Assembly: GCF_033958435.1 (NCBI RefSeq)
Contig: NC_134160.1
Coordinates: 15,549,001 to 15,613,000 of the forward strand
Source of the DNA: Carettochelys insculpta
Taxonomy: Eukaryota; Chordata; Testudines; Carettochelyidae
DNA length: 64,000 nt
Reading direction: 5' to 3'
In this document: positions 1 through 11,656 of the stretch, piece by piece
Numbering within the stretch: position 1 is the first letter of the stretch
Layout: each line of letters begins with the position of its first letter
Notes under the pieces: model-generated
Databases searched by the model: none
What the model was told of the DNA's origin: nothing
The model's input: the letters and a program-made list of their open reading frames with translations, nothing else
Program-made: the position numbers and the translations under genes

Positions 1-423
1 TTATCGGAGGCTCAGCCTCTGCCACATGCGCTTCCGCGCCGCTGCCGCTTGTCTGTGATTGCGGTTGGGGACTATGTGCTGCACCCGTCCCGCTCGCTGT
101 GGCTGCTGGCAGGGATCGGGTTGGAGAGAGCTTCCTCCGTTTCTGCACTGATGGGGTGAGGGAAGCCACCTCCTTTTATGGGCCCCTGCGGGTCCCTCTT
201 GTTGGGGCTGCTCCAGCTCGTCTGGCTGGAGGGCCTTGTCAAAGAGCAGCATTTTTAGCCTCATTTCTCTGTCCTTCCTTGCTCTAGCCGTGAGCTTTGC
301 GCAGAAGGAGCATTTCTGGGTGACGTGAGATTCCCCCAGGCACCTAATACACTGACTGTGCCCATCCGAGGCCGGCATAACTTTGCGGCATGACTCACAC
401 TTCTTGAATCCTGAAGAGGACAT
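1..423 (-). pseudogene. DIRS gag-like ORF, N-terminal part (copy A)
   Basis: The reading frame starts at the ATG ending at 423 (MSSSGFKKCESCRKVM) and shows a Cys-rich motif with paired CxxC units (CESC, CIRC, CSFC) followed by an Arg/Lys-rich helix-like stretch. It matches the gag-like protein of copy B at 45329 almost residue for residue for the first part. After the HKR residues, at about 175-180, the frame departs from copy B; copy B's sequence resumes in another frame, so there is a frameshift. DIRS gag-like proteins are presumed to bind nucleic acid; the Cys motif fits that but is not proof. Confidence 0.7.
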
Positions 424-883
424 TGCGGTGAGTCTTTGAGTTGTTAATAGGGTACTTAGCACCTTCTCTGTGCTTGTTCCCCTCTCAGACCCAGCCTGCT
501 GCAGCAGGAGGCCTAATGGCCTCACGTCCCTGGGCCTCCGCTACTCCTCTTGTTACTAAGGCTTTTATATACTTTTTTTTTTTTTTTTTGCAATAAGAAA
601 AACAATAAGCTAACTTAAAGACTGAAAAGAAACTCTAAAAACACTTAAAACATTAAATACGCTGACTCTGGCCGCAGCCTGAGAGGATTCCGTCTGCAGC
701 CGATGGCGGTTAAGGAGGAACTGGTGGGGACCGGATCGCGCATGTGGCCGGGAGCGCGCAAGGGAGCGGCGCGCACCGGCGTATGCGCAGTCCGGCAGAA
801 ACTTCTGGAAAGATCCGATCTGCGGCGCCGGGGCGAGCCCGACACCTATCGTAGAGCACCCACGGGGACACTCGAGGAAGAAT
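1..883 (-). mobile_element. DIRS-type retrotransposon copy A, 5' end (cut by the window edge)
   Basis: This is the 5' end of a minus-strand tyrosine-recombinase retrotransposon, closely related to the copy at 39699-45793. It holds the terminal repeat (about 690-883), an A-rich leader tract (poly-T at 569-589 on the plus strand) and the first part of the gag-like gene. The body lies outside the window to the left. The right end abuts a half-MITE at 884-1163, suggesting insertion into that MITE. It sits in the PUM1 intron downstream of the exon at 4379-4649, in PUM1 orientation. Confidence 0.85.
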
Positions 884-1163
884 GGCTGATCGGAAGCACA
901 GCAGAAGGGGCTTCCTGGTGACCCAGGAGCCCTGTGTGTCGACACAGGGCCGCACAGTGAATCCGCACAGCTTTTTTGTTGAGAGATTGTCGGAAAAGGC
1001 ATTCTGCCTTGAGGGGGAGATGCACAAAGCCATCAACAACAGTGTGGAGTTCTGTTGACAGTATTCCGACAGAATGCATTTTTAGTGTGGCTGCTCCACA
1101 GGTTGTCGACAAAACACCTGTTTTGTCAAAAAAATAAATAAATTCTCTAGCGTAGACATAGCC
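884..1163. mobile_element. Right half of a TIR MITE interrupted by DIRS copy A
   Basis: The segment ends with CTAGCGTAGACATAGCC, the inverse of a GGCTATGTCTACG-type terminal inverted repeat seen in several DNA transposons of this window. No matching left end is present before 884, where the DIRS element begins, so the left half should lie beyond the left edge of the window. Internal sequence contains short TCGACA-type inverted motifs. Superfamily is uncertain. Confidence 0.5.
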
Positions 1164-3502
1164 TTAGAATTTCACCTACATATAAAGTTAGTGTCACATA
1201 CCACACTGTGAAGAGGACGTACGAGAAAAACCTGCTACAAACTCAGCCATTAAAAGCTTATATTATTCAGAATGCCAATGTTATAAAGTTCAGATTTGTG
1301 CAATCCAGTTTCTTTTGCAATATAAACATCTGACATTTCTAATCAGATTATGCTTGGTAAAGACTTTCCCTTCTTAATAATGCTTTTAGCCACACTGATT
1401 TGTAATCCCTTTGTAATATGTGGCATCTCTTCTGATGCTCTATAAAAGATGCTATACAAATGAGGTCCATTTGATCAAGATATTTCCTTCTAGAAACATT
1501 AAGATGAAAGCCCGATTTCACTACAAGTCAAAACATAATCATAACCTCCATTTTATACAGCTACCAGTTTTGCTTATTCTACTTCAATTTAGAATAGACA
1601 ATAGCACCAGAAATAGATAATAGCACCAGAAACCATTTTTGAGCAGATGGAGGAAACACTGGCTGCTCAACTCATTATGCCAAGGATACTGCATTTTATA
1701 TTGACACGTTAAGTAGTGCCAAGTTACAATTAAGAGCAAAGAACCACAGTAGTGAAAGCCTTACATTAAATGTTGTATAAGTTTTCAAACAGTGTAACTT
1801 AAGGTTATTATAGGTGTATATAAACAGATGAGGCTGCAATCAACACAAAAGTAAAGGTGAAATATAGAAGTAATAGTTTCCACCTCAGAGTTTCTCATCT
1901 GGTTATTCACGATATCTTTGCCTTGATCTGAGTAGCTGAGCTGAGTGTGCCAGATAGTTTCAATGGACATACACTACCTGTTGTCTAGCTTGCTTGTGCA
2001 TCCTCACATTCCAGTGAAATCCAAGTAGTTTTAAAAAGCAGTATAGAACTGTCATGAGTGTCAAGGTGTGCAGCAAGAGAGCAGTATGTAATTCAGCACT
2101 GAATTAGTTAAATTGCATACATTCCTAAAAAGGTTCTCTGTACTGGCACATTAGTTTCATGTAAGTGTTATCTGCTTAGTGTACTGTTTAAAACTATTTA
2201 CAGATGTAACCACAGAAAACTGTATCATCATTTGCTTCACGTAGTAACAAGCTTTTCAGTGGGGCTCTGCTCCCAGGATTGTACTTTTAGTGGTTAGGTA
2301 CAAAAGAGAAGCTAAGAACGGATTTTCACATGACAGAGCCGGTAGGACTGACAGAAAAAAATATAACTTGATTTCTCTTGTAAATGAGTCCCATTTTATA
2401 TGCAAGACATTGAAGGAGACTCTAACACTAATTATGCAGATGTCAAATTTCTGCAAGAACCTCTCTGACCATAACCATATCTTGAAAAAACAATCTTAAG
2501 ATTCAACATAGGCCCACAGTTAGGATTGTGTGAATATTTCCATTACGAACACTGGTTTTCAAGTGGATCAGTTTCATCATAAAACGCTTTTCGGAGGCAA
2601 TTCTTCGCATCAAAACTTTTACACAAAAAACCTAAAGTAACATTTTAAAAATAAAATAGTTGGTTTGATCATTTTAACTTCTTGTATAGTAAACTAGATA
2701 TTTACTTTACTGCTTTATTAATGCCATCTTGTTCTTGTGAACCCTAAAAACATCTTGTACAAAGAAACTTCAGTTAAGACGACCACATTAAGGGCTACTA
2801 AATTACACAGCATATGGGTTACCAAATAGTACCGCCTTTCTACTGACTATCTGCTAGGCACACCAACACATCTCTTATGAACTAGACTCAAAGTCTTGCA
2901 ACCAGTCACAACAACTTTTTTAAAAGCTGTAACGTTTCTGAGGACTTTAATATCAACAAAAGCAAAGGAACAAAAGTTTATGGTTCTGCAAACAAGCAAG
3001 AACATAAACAGATTAAGAGTGAACCCTGGAATCTAGGCCCAGAATTAAAAAGTGGCCAGAATGTAGAACAAGAACTAGTCTGCCCAGGGAGCAACAGAGA
3101 GGGCTGCCTCAGAGGAAGGAAGTTGAAGACACTTCCATGCTAAGGAAAAAAGAATAATGGAGATCCCCAGAAACCACTTTGGATCCTGATTTTCTTTTGT
3201 CTTAATCCATATCTAGAAAAAGCAAGGAGCCGCACACTGACACACTTTTCTTCAACTACCCTACAGGAATTTTGTATTGGAGATATCTTAAATCAGTGTC
3301 ACAGTATCTATATACAAAGGCAACAGAAGACTTCAGTCAGTTTCTTTGCCTTTGCTGGTTTGTTACTTGAAAGCACTTTTTTCAAATTTGAATTGTATGG
3401 AGCCACAATAATTTAGCAGTGGTTTATCTCTTTCTTTAATAGAAGAAATGCGTTAGTTTCTATTTCAAGTCAATACTGCTTGCAATAAGCAATCAGTCAT
3501 TA
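1164..3502. other. PUM1: PUM1 intron, no gene recognised
   Basis: A/T-rich intronic sequence without splice-flanked coding potential. Short open frames here lack recognisable domains. A short local duplication (ATAGCACCAGAAA at 1600-1632) is visible. No repeat family was recognised with confidence. Confidence 0.5.
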
Positions 3503-4106
3503 CACAGAAAACCCTCACAACTCCCGCGTAACTCAAATTTTCGTGCAAGTTTGGGGGGAGATGGGTAACAAGCTGCAGGCTTGCAGAAGCCAGGAAACTG
3601 ACCAGACCACCAGAGTGGCGAAGCCAGGAATCAGGCTGCCCCTTGGTTCCCAGCTCCCTGACACTTAAGGGACCTGTCCCAAAAGCATGGGGGAGACCAG
3701 GCAGCAGCCTGGCTCACAACTCCCCTCCCCTTGCAAAGCCGGAAAACTGACCAGGACAGCAGCCTTGGTCAGTTTCCTGGCTCCAGCTGGGGAGGGGAGC
3801 CGGGAATCAGAGGCAGCCTGGCTCCCAGCTCTCCTAAACTACTTGGAGCCAAGAAACTGAGCAAGGCTACTGCTCTGGTCAGTTTCCTGGCTATGCAAGT
3901 GGAAGGGAGCCGGGAGCCAGACTACCACCTGGTTCTCAGCTCCCCTCCACTCCCAGGACCAGGAGTTTCCCTGCTCCTGTCAGGGATGGCAGCCTCACTC
4001 TCAGCTGCCGCCCTGACAGGATCAGTTTCCCGCTCCTGTCAGGGGCGGCAGTTGTGTTAACCTGAGACATGTGCAACATGGTTGCGTGTATCTCAAGGGT
4101 TTACTG
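3503..4106. mobile_element. Pogo/Tigger-like MITE with degenerate GC-rich core
   Basis: The left end reads CAGAAAACCCT and the inverse of the right end reads CAGTAAACCCT, giving short terminal inverted repeats flanked by CA on the left and TA on the right. That fits a mariner/pogo TA target site with one mutation. The core (about 3580-4040) repeats an imperfect motif around CAGTTTCCTGGCT and GGGAGCCGGGAATCAG several times, like a decayed minisatellite. Confidence 0.45.
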
Positions 4107-4378
4107 TATTGACATTAAATGTAGTTAATGCTTTTTGACATATGCTATTTACCATTTTCAGTTGGCCACTGATCAAGTACGTCTCCTGCACCTGGCTCAC
4201 CTTAGTAGGAGTCCTCTCCATACAGCCTCTCTCATTACTGAACAATGTTCCTGATAAGCTAAGTGAGTCAACTCTCAATCAAGTAATGAAGTATGGTCAA
4301 CTCAAACCAATGCGTTAGATGTCTCTACTGGAAGGGCTGGGTAAGGAAAGAGGGGAAGTATCAGTGTGAATCATTTAC

Positions 4379-4649
4379 CTGTTGTTGAGAATTGTAGTCA
4401 AAGAGTCCCACAGTTGCTGTTGCTGAGTCCACAGGTACTTGAGTGCCAGAGTAGTCAAACTGAAGAGGCTCCATGCCAACATGTTCCATCGGGTCCAGGG
4501 GAACACTCTGAGATTCCATGTTGGAAAAATCTTCCACAGGCTTGGCACCATTAGTACTAGTCAGCTGGGCTAAGCCCTCAGATCCATTTTGGTTTGGACC
4601 CAGAAGATCAACTTCATTTGCAGAGTTCTGGCAATTACCAGGTGTACGG
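4379..4649 (-). CDS. PUM1: PUM1 coding exon (segment [14 protein letters not shown]...[10 protein letters not shown])
   Basis: This 271-nt exon contributes one base to a split Ser codon and then 90 codons. Recognisable PUM1 stretches are [55 protein letters not shown] and [10 protein letters not shown]. The acceptor is TATAG and the donor is CAG followed by GTAAATGA. It ends in phase 0. The next PUM1 segment, expected to begin LFQRPNAL from family knowledge, was not seen between 1 and 4378, so it lies left of the window. The paralogue PUM2 has a related but clearly different segment here, which favours PUM1. Confidence 0.95.
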
Positions 4650-5400
4650 CTATACAAAAAGAAAAGAAGTGTCACTAAAACATCGATTATGACACCCTGT
4701 TGGGAACATTAACGTCATATCACCAAGCATCACGACCAGCTTATCCTGATGCCAACCAGAATTACTGGCAGACACTGTTTAAGTTAAAAGCCCTGGAAAA
4801 AAACAGCTACATGTCATCAAGATAAACATGCAACCAAGTATGCTTCCAACATATTTCTTCTGAAACAGTTTCGCTTGTACAGACAAATTAAATCAATGAG
4901 GTCAGATCAACATTTATGTTACCTAAAGAGCTACACAGATGAAGACATCTCACTGTCATGTGAGAAGTCATAAAATAAATAAATATCTCCTGTGTTTCAG
5001 ATGCCTTCCCAGTCACTTAGGACTCCTCCTAACAATGGTGTCATTTTTTCATTTGACAGACAGTAACTGAAATCAACTTGGCTGTATTTAATAATTTTAT
5101 GTAGAACCATTTTATATTGCAGTGTCTTTGTACAAGATGATCACACAATTTTATGACAGCTGTTAACTAGTTGTTGCTACTGCACAATTTGGTGGGTATC
5201 ATCTCATTAACAATTGTCAGCAACAGAAAAGATTTTAATAACCATTCCCACATTTAACCTCCAAGATACTTCAAACAGGCCAAAACTGGAATAAAACCCA
5301 AGACCTCTTTATTGAGAAACCGATATGTCGCATTATGGAAATTCAGAATGTAAATTTAATGGGACCCCATTTAGAAATGGTGAAGTGAAAAAGACAAACC
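4650..5400. other. PUM1: PUM1 intron, nothing recognised
   Basis: A/T-rich intronic sequence between an exon and a MITE. No coding, RNA or repeat signal was identified. Confidence 0.5.
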
Positions 5401-5767
5401 CTGTGTCTACACAAGCCCCTTCCTTTCAAAAGGGGCACGTTAATGAGAGGGTTCGAAAGATGTTAATGAGGCACTTCCATCAGCATAATGACGGCCGCGG
5501 TGATTTGAAAGTGTGGCTTTTCGAATTGCGCGCCGCCTGTGGAGATGGGGACCTTCCGAAAGGACCCCCCAGTTTTCTAAAGCCCCTTCTTCCTATTAGG
5601 TCCCCATCTCCATTGGCGGCACACGATTCAAAAAGCCGCACTTTCAAATTGCCATGGCTGTCATTATTCTAATGAGGTGCTACACATTCATGGCAGTGCC
5701 TCATTATTATCTTTTGAACCTGCTCATTTCATGCCCCTTCCAAAAGGAAGGGGCTCATGTAGACCAG
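5401..5767. mobile_element. Fold-back MITE (full-length hairpin)
   Basis: The ends CTGTGTCTACACAAGCCCC and the inverse CTGGTCTACATGAGCCCC form terminal inverted repeats. The inverted similarity continues through most of the element: GTGGCTTTTCGAATTG near 5514-5530 pairs with sequence near 5623-5640, and GGAGATGGGGACC at 5540 pairs with GGTCCCCATCTCC at 5600. The element could therefore fold as one long hairpin. It carries no transposase. A 115-codon open frame across it is incidental. Confidence 0.65.
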
Positions 5768-7175
5768 CCAAAGTGATCGTTCAAATCCTGTATAATACTA
5801 CAGACATTTGTTAATCTACTGTCTCCTATCATTTCTATAGAAGCCCCCCCCCTTTCCCCTTCCATAAAAACATCTTCCCTTCAGATTAGGATCTCAAACA
5901 CAGTAAGTATTTTACTTCTTTGTAGAACTGTAACTGATCATTCTATTTATAGCATAATACAAAACAGAGAAAAACAGCACCAAAGCAAGGTTGGCTTTGA
6001 CTCTGAGCTCCCGCACAGTTTCTTCAGAGTGCCAAATTGGCATAAGCAGCCCACTGAAACACCATCAAGTGCAGTCCTAGCTTAGTGGCACTGAGAGCTG
6101 TGCATGGGCACTGGGAAATCTGATTCTTCTGGGCTGCCAAACAGCTGCAGGGTGCCTAAAAGAGCAGTTCCAGAGCCATGCCAAACTCCACACCAGACCA
6201 GACCAGACGAGAATCCAAGTGGCATAAATTTCCATGTGCTAAGTCACCTATGAGAAGCATAGATCCAGGCTCACTTAATTATCAATTCTTAGATAATCTG
6301 AGCTATTAAAACCACAAAATAGTTTTTAATTAGCTGCTCTATACCATGGAGCTGAACTACTGATCTAGAGAACTAGAGACAAGTGCAACAACTTCTCAAA
6401 CTCCAACTATTCTAGGTTTGTCTTACAGCTGGATGTTCAGCAAATCAAATTTGGAAAAGGTTTATAGTAATTCACTGGGTAAGCACAGAAAAGAAAAAGG
6501 TGCTATGACTTGGCTGGAAATCTCTTGGAGAAGACAGCTCTCTTGTAATCATGAATCATCTCTCTAAGACAGAGCTAAAAAGGGCATTGTAGATTTCCCA
6601 TACTCCCTTAGCAGATCCAATCAGGGGAGACACATGTGAACATCTATAGAGAAATGGGTTCATGGAAGGTGCACTGATACAATCTGAAGTGACGCTCCTC
6701 TCCCACAAAGTGAAATGCAGATGTAATTCCACTCCTGTGCTGCTGCTACTGATATTTAATTCATCATTCATAAATGACAAAATTGGCTTCTCTTCATTTT
6801 GCTCACTTTGTGACTTCCATTTGTAGTTATAAGGAACCCAAGAAAAGAAGGTCACTAATTCCACAACTTGACTTACTTCAACAGACACTTTTCCTGAATA
6901 TCTTCTTACCAACCAAAAAAAAAAAAATCACTTTGGTGCCATCTTAACCAATTTCAGATGTTCTGCCCTCTGAAATCAACTCCTTCCAATGGTTCATTTT
7001 GAGATCAGGAGAAGCCAGTCAAGTCAAATTCGAAAAACTGCTAGAATCAGAATTTTTTCAAAAGGTGTGTCATCTTTGCAGACCTGTGAGGTAATTTTTC
7101 CAACAAATTAATGTTGCTGCTCTATAACTTACCCCTTACAACATTCCTAAAGCTCATGTCATGATATTCAAATTA
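5768..7175. other. PUM1: PUM1 intron, nothing recognised
   Basis: A/T-rich intronic DNA. A 118-codon minus-strand open frame (6556-6912) shows no domain or splice context and was not annotated. Confidence 0.5.
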
Positions 7176-7342
7176 CAGTACACAATAAGGTCCCCACAAT
7201 CATGAGGCTCCAGGGCCATGAGCGCCGGCAGCTGTCGCCACTTCCCTGGGACGCTGAGGCCACACCCGCTCCCCCACTTGCAAAAGTCAACATTCACAAG
7301 GGTTCTGAACATCGAACCCTCATCAATGTTGCGACCTTACTG
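7176..7342. mobile_element. Short pogo/mariner-like MITE
   Basis: The element begins CAGTA and later ATAAGGTCCCCACAATCATGAGG; the inverse of its right end reads CAGTAAGGTCGCAACATTGATGAGG. TA dinucleotides flank both ends (7174-7175 and 7343-7344), consistent with a TA target duplication. It has no coding capacity. Confidence 0.5.
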
Positions 7343-8414
<1,072 letters not shown>

Positions 8415-9346
8415 CTAGAAAAAAAATATAACAGCTAATTTCAATATATTGATTCTGAAAGCAAGTCCAAGAGATTTTTAGCTGTATAAATTGCAAACGC
8501 TAAAGGGACATACCTCCTTAAAAAGTAATTTTCACTCATAACAATAACAGGTAACTCAATATTATCATAACAGCAAGCAATTAGGAAATGAGTACATTTC
8601 CCTTCTCTATTTTGTATATTTTACAAGATTATATACAACAGTTTCCTCTATGTCAGGGCCTAATTGTGCTAACACTTTAAAAATTTAATTTAATGGGTAA
8701 CATTTTCAAGAACATTCTCATTGTATTTTCAAAAGTGACTTCAGGTACGTAGCAGTATTAATCACACTGACTTTCAATAAGACTTAGGCTTTTAAGAACC
8801 TAAAACTGGACACATGCTTTTGAAAAATCTGCCCACTGGGACTTGTGACATAAGTAAAATTACTTCCATGCTTACATATTTGCAATGGCCATGCTTTAGG
8901 TTTCACATGTTTGAGCCCAGAGATGGGAGAGATGTCTTCAAACAGCCAACAGAGAAAGTAGAACATGAGACTATAAAAAACACAAAACTGGTAGAGGAGA
9001 TTCCTACAGGCCTTACCAACTGAACTACTTTCAATTCTTAAAGCATTTACTAGATTACATACAGTGGGTGCTCTTTTAATGTAATTATGAATCCAAGAAG
9101 GTGGATATAAAAAACTACACACTATCACTAAAGAAAGTTGCACTCATTAAGAGTCTACTGCTACAAATGGAGCAGGGGGAAGTAGTTCATGTATTACACC
9201 AGTAGAACCTGAACCTCATGAAAATTGAAGTTTCTATCCTCTCTTATTACAAATTATTTATTGGGAGAACCTTTTAAACTCACATATTGTGTTTAGAAAG
9301 TAAAGTTGTTCTGCGGCCACCATTTGGTAAGATAGCACTGTTACTA
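8415..9346. other. PUM1: PUM1 intron, nothing recognised
   Basis: A/T-rich intronic sequence. Two overlapping open frames on opposite strands (8784-9143) show no recognisable protein. Confidence 0.5.
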
Positions 9347-9584
9347 CAGTAAGAAGCTCGGTTGCCTGGCACCCGGAAAACTGGCACATTTGGTGAACTG
9401 GCATGTCATGTCACAGGGGCAGCTGCCCATCCAGGGCTGGCAGAGCAGGCCAGCTGCCTCGTGGGGAGAGGGTGAAAAACGAGGAGGGGGGCAGAGAGGG
9501 ACTGGTTGGCAGCACCAGCTTGATTCTCTGGAACATTTTATTATCCAACATCCCTGAGGAACCAAGATGATAAAGCTTCTGCTA
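9347..9584. mobile_element. Tigger-like MITE
   Basis: It starts CAGTAAGAAGCTCGGTTG after a TA dinucleotide and ends AAGCTTCTGCTATA, an imperfect inverse. Internal blocks (GGCACCCGGAAAACTGGCA on the left, CCAACATCCCTGAGGAACC on the right) resemble the subterminal blocks of Tigger MITEs. No transposase is present. Confidence 0.45.
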
Positions 9585-10273
9585 TAATTAGCATAACCAC
9601 TGAGCTAGGAAAGGACAGTTTAGTTATGGATATACATGGAGTCCAATCCTGTAACCTTTACTCACCCAAATACGACCAAACCAAGCCTACTGGTTTCAGG
9701 ACTGAACCTCATCCTTTTCTGTGTTCCACATTAAGTATGGATAGTGATTCTGTACATTTATAACAGTGCATTGAGGATATTGATGTATGCAGTGTTGTTG
9801 CAACCATGTCAGTGCCAGGACATGAGAGAGACAAGGTGGCTGAGGTAATATCCCTTATTGGACCAACTTCTGTTGCTAAGAAAGACTAGTGTTCACATAC
9901 TGACTTTGTCCAATAAAAGGAATTGCTTCATCTTCTCTATGTCTTAAATATCTTAAGTGTAATCTTCCTTTAAAAATAACACATAACATACTATGGTGTA
10001 GCATTAACAAATTTGAGATTATAAGGGAATGCATTAAAAAAAAACCCTTCTTTCTTCTGAATTAGCCAGGCCTCAACAAATTTACCAGACACCTACTACT
10101 GCAAACACTTTCATATTTGGCAGCCCTGGGACTGGCAGGGTCACTGAATATTCAAACATTCTGGATAATAGTGAGGTATACTTAGCAATGCAGGATACTA
10201 AAGAAAAACGAGATCAGATATTAAGAAACCAGTTAAACAAGAGTTTACTGTACTTTGCATTTGCTTCCTTGAT
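9585..10273. other. PUM1: PUM1 intron with a short LINE/Penelope-like remnant
   Basis: Mostly unremarkable intron. Around 9830-9925 the sequence GGTGGCTGAGGTAATATC ... GGACCAACTTCTGTTG resembles the tail of a widespread reptile retroelement; the assignment is tentative. Confidence 0.35.
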
Positions 10274-10426
10274 CAGCCTTCCCCTGTGTGACTCATAGGG
10301 GGAGGGGGCCTGAGAGAGGCCAGCAGGCTTAAAAGCCAGAGGCAGGAGCGACCAGGGGAGCGAAGCGGACAGGGAGCTGCAGACAGGGGAGTTTTAAGAG
10401 GGAGTTTGGCAGAAGGGAGGCCTACA

Positions 10427-11475
10427 ATGGTCAGGAAGACCCGCAACACCTGTGCCACCACTACTGCTGGCTCCTCCACCTGTGCCTGTAGCCAGACAGA
10501 CTGCCTTACCATGGATGCCTCTATCCAGACCCTGGTGTGGCCTTGCAAGGACTGTGCCTTGCAAGTCCCAGTTATTGATATCCAGGCTGGGGGGACCGTT
10601 CAGTGTGATAGGTGCCTGCTGGTGGAATCTCTCAGGCAGCAGGTGGGAGAGTTACAGGAGGAGGTGTCCAGGTTAAGGAGTATCCGAATCCATGAGCAGT
10701 TCCTAGATAATATTCATCTGGGGTCTGCTGAGGTGACTGTCCCAGTGTACAGGAAGGCTGATAAACCACTGGTGGAGAAAGAGGTAGACCAGGGCGGGCA
10801 CTGGCAGCAGGTTACTTCTGGCAGCAGGTTACTTCTGGCAGCAGGAAGTGTTCCAACCCCCGCACAGAACACTCCCACTGTGGTACTGGAAAACCGTAAT
10901 GCTGTACTTGCTACAGGAGATGAGTCGCCCAGTACAGAAGAGGAGAAGCCTCATACCCCGAGGCTGAGAAGTCTGCCACCACTGCAAGAAGGAAATGCAG
11001 AGTAGTGGGGGTCGGAGACACCCATCTGTCACCCTGACACGTCGGCTCGGGAGGTATGCTGCCTGCCTGGGGCCCGTATCCGAGATGTTACAGAGGCATT
11101 GTCGAGGATTGTCCGGCCCTCAGACTACTATCCCATGCTTCTCATCCATGTGGGCACTAATGATACTGTGAGGTGTAATGCTGAGCAGGTCAAGAGTGAC
11201 TACAGGGCTCTGGGGGCACGGGTGAAGGGGTCTGGGGCGCAGGTGGTATTCTCTTCAATCCTTCCTGTTGCGGGTAGGGGCCCAGGCAGAGACAGGTGCA
11301 TCCTAGAGGTGAATGCCTGGCTGCGTGGATGGTGTCGCCGGGAAGGCTTCGGTTTCTTCGACCACGGGATGCTATTTCAGGAAGGACTGCTAGGCAGAGA
11401 TGGCGTTCACCTTTCGAGGAGGGGAAGACCATATTCGGACACAGACTTGCTAACCTGGTGAGGAGGGCTTTAAAC
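10427..11475 (+). pseudogene. CR1 ORF1 (Cys-rich, coiled-coil and SGNH esterase parts)
   Basis: ORF1 starts at the ATG at 10427 (MVRKTRNTCATTTAGSS) and shows Cys-rich elements (CPC-like, WPCKDC, CDRCLL), then a probable coiled coil (LRQQVGELQEEVSRLRS). A stop at 11003-11005 ends the first frame. Downstream, in the same frame from about 11065, the SGNH/GDSL-type esterase part continues: LIHVGTND, QVVFSSILPV and RDGVHLS, the last holding the expected Asp and His. The GDS nucleophile block should lie near 11010-11020, but about 20 nt appear to be missing there, which explains the frame break. CR1 ORF1 proteins bind RNA and many carry such an esterase. Confidence 0.85.
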
Positions 11476-11656
11476 TAGGTTTGCCGGGGACAGGGGAGCA
11501 AAGCCCGCTGGTAAGTGGAGAACATGGAAACCTGGGAGATGGGTCGGAAGTAGGAGGGAGCATGGGCAACAATGTCAGAGTAAAAAGAGGGCCAGGAAAA
11601 AACTGGGGGGAAGTTCAAATCAATATCTAAGATGCCTATATACCAATGCAAGAAGT

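Noticed and set aside
3731..4060. 109-codon open frame in GC-rich sequence.
   Set aside because: It lies over the degenerate repeat core of a pogo-like MITE; no recognisable protein.
5325..5672. 115-codon open frame on the plus strand.
   Set aside because: It runs across a hairpin MITE and its composition follows the inverted repeat, so it is not a gene.
6556..6912. 118-codon minus-strand open frame in an intron.
   Set aside because: No domain, no splice-site support and no similarity to PUM1 or a transposon protein; expected by chance in A/T-rich DNA.
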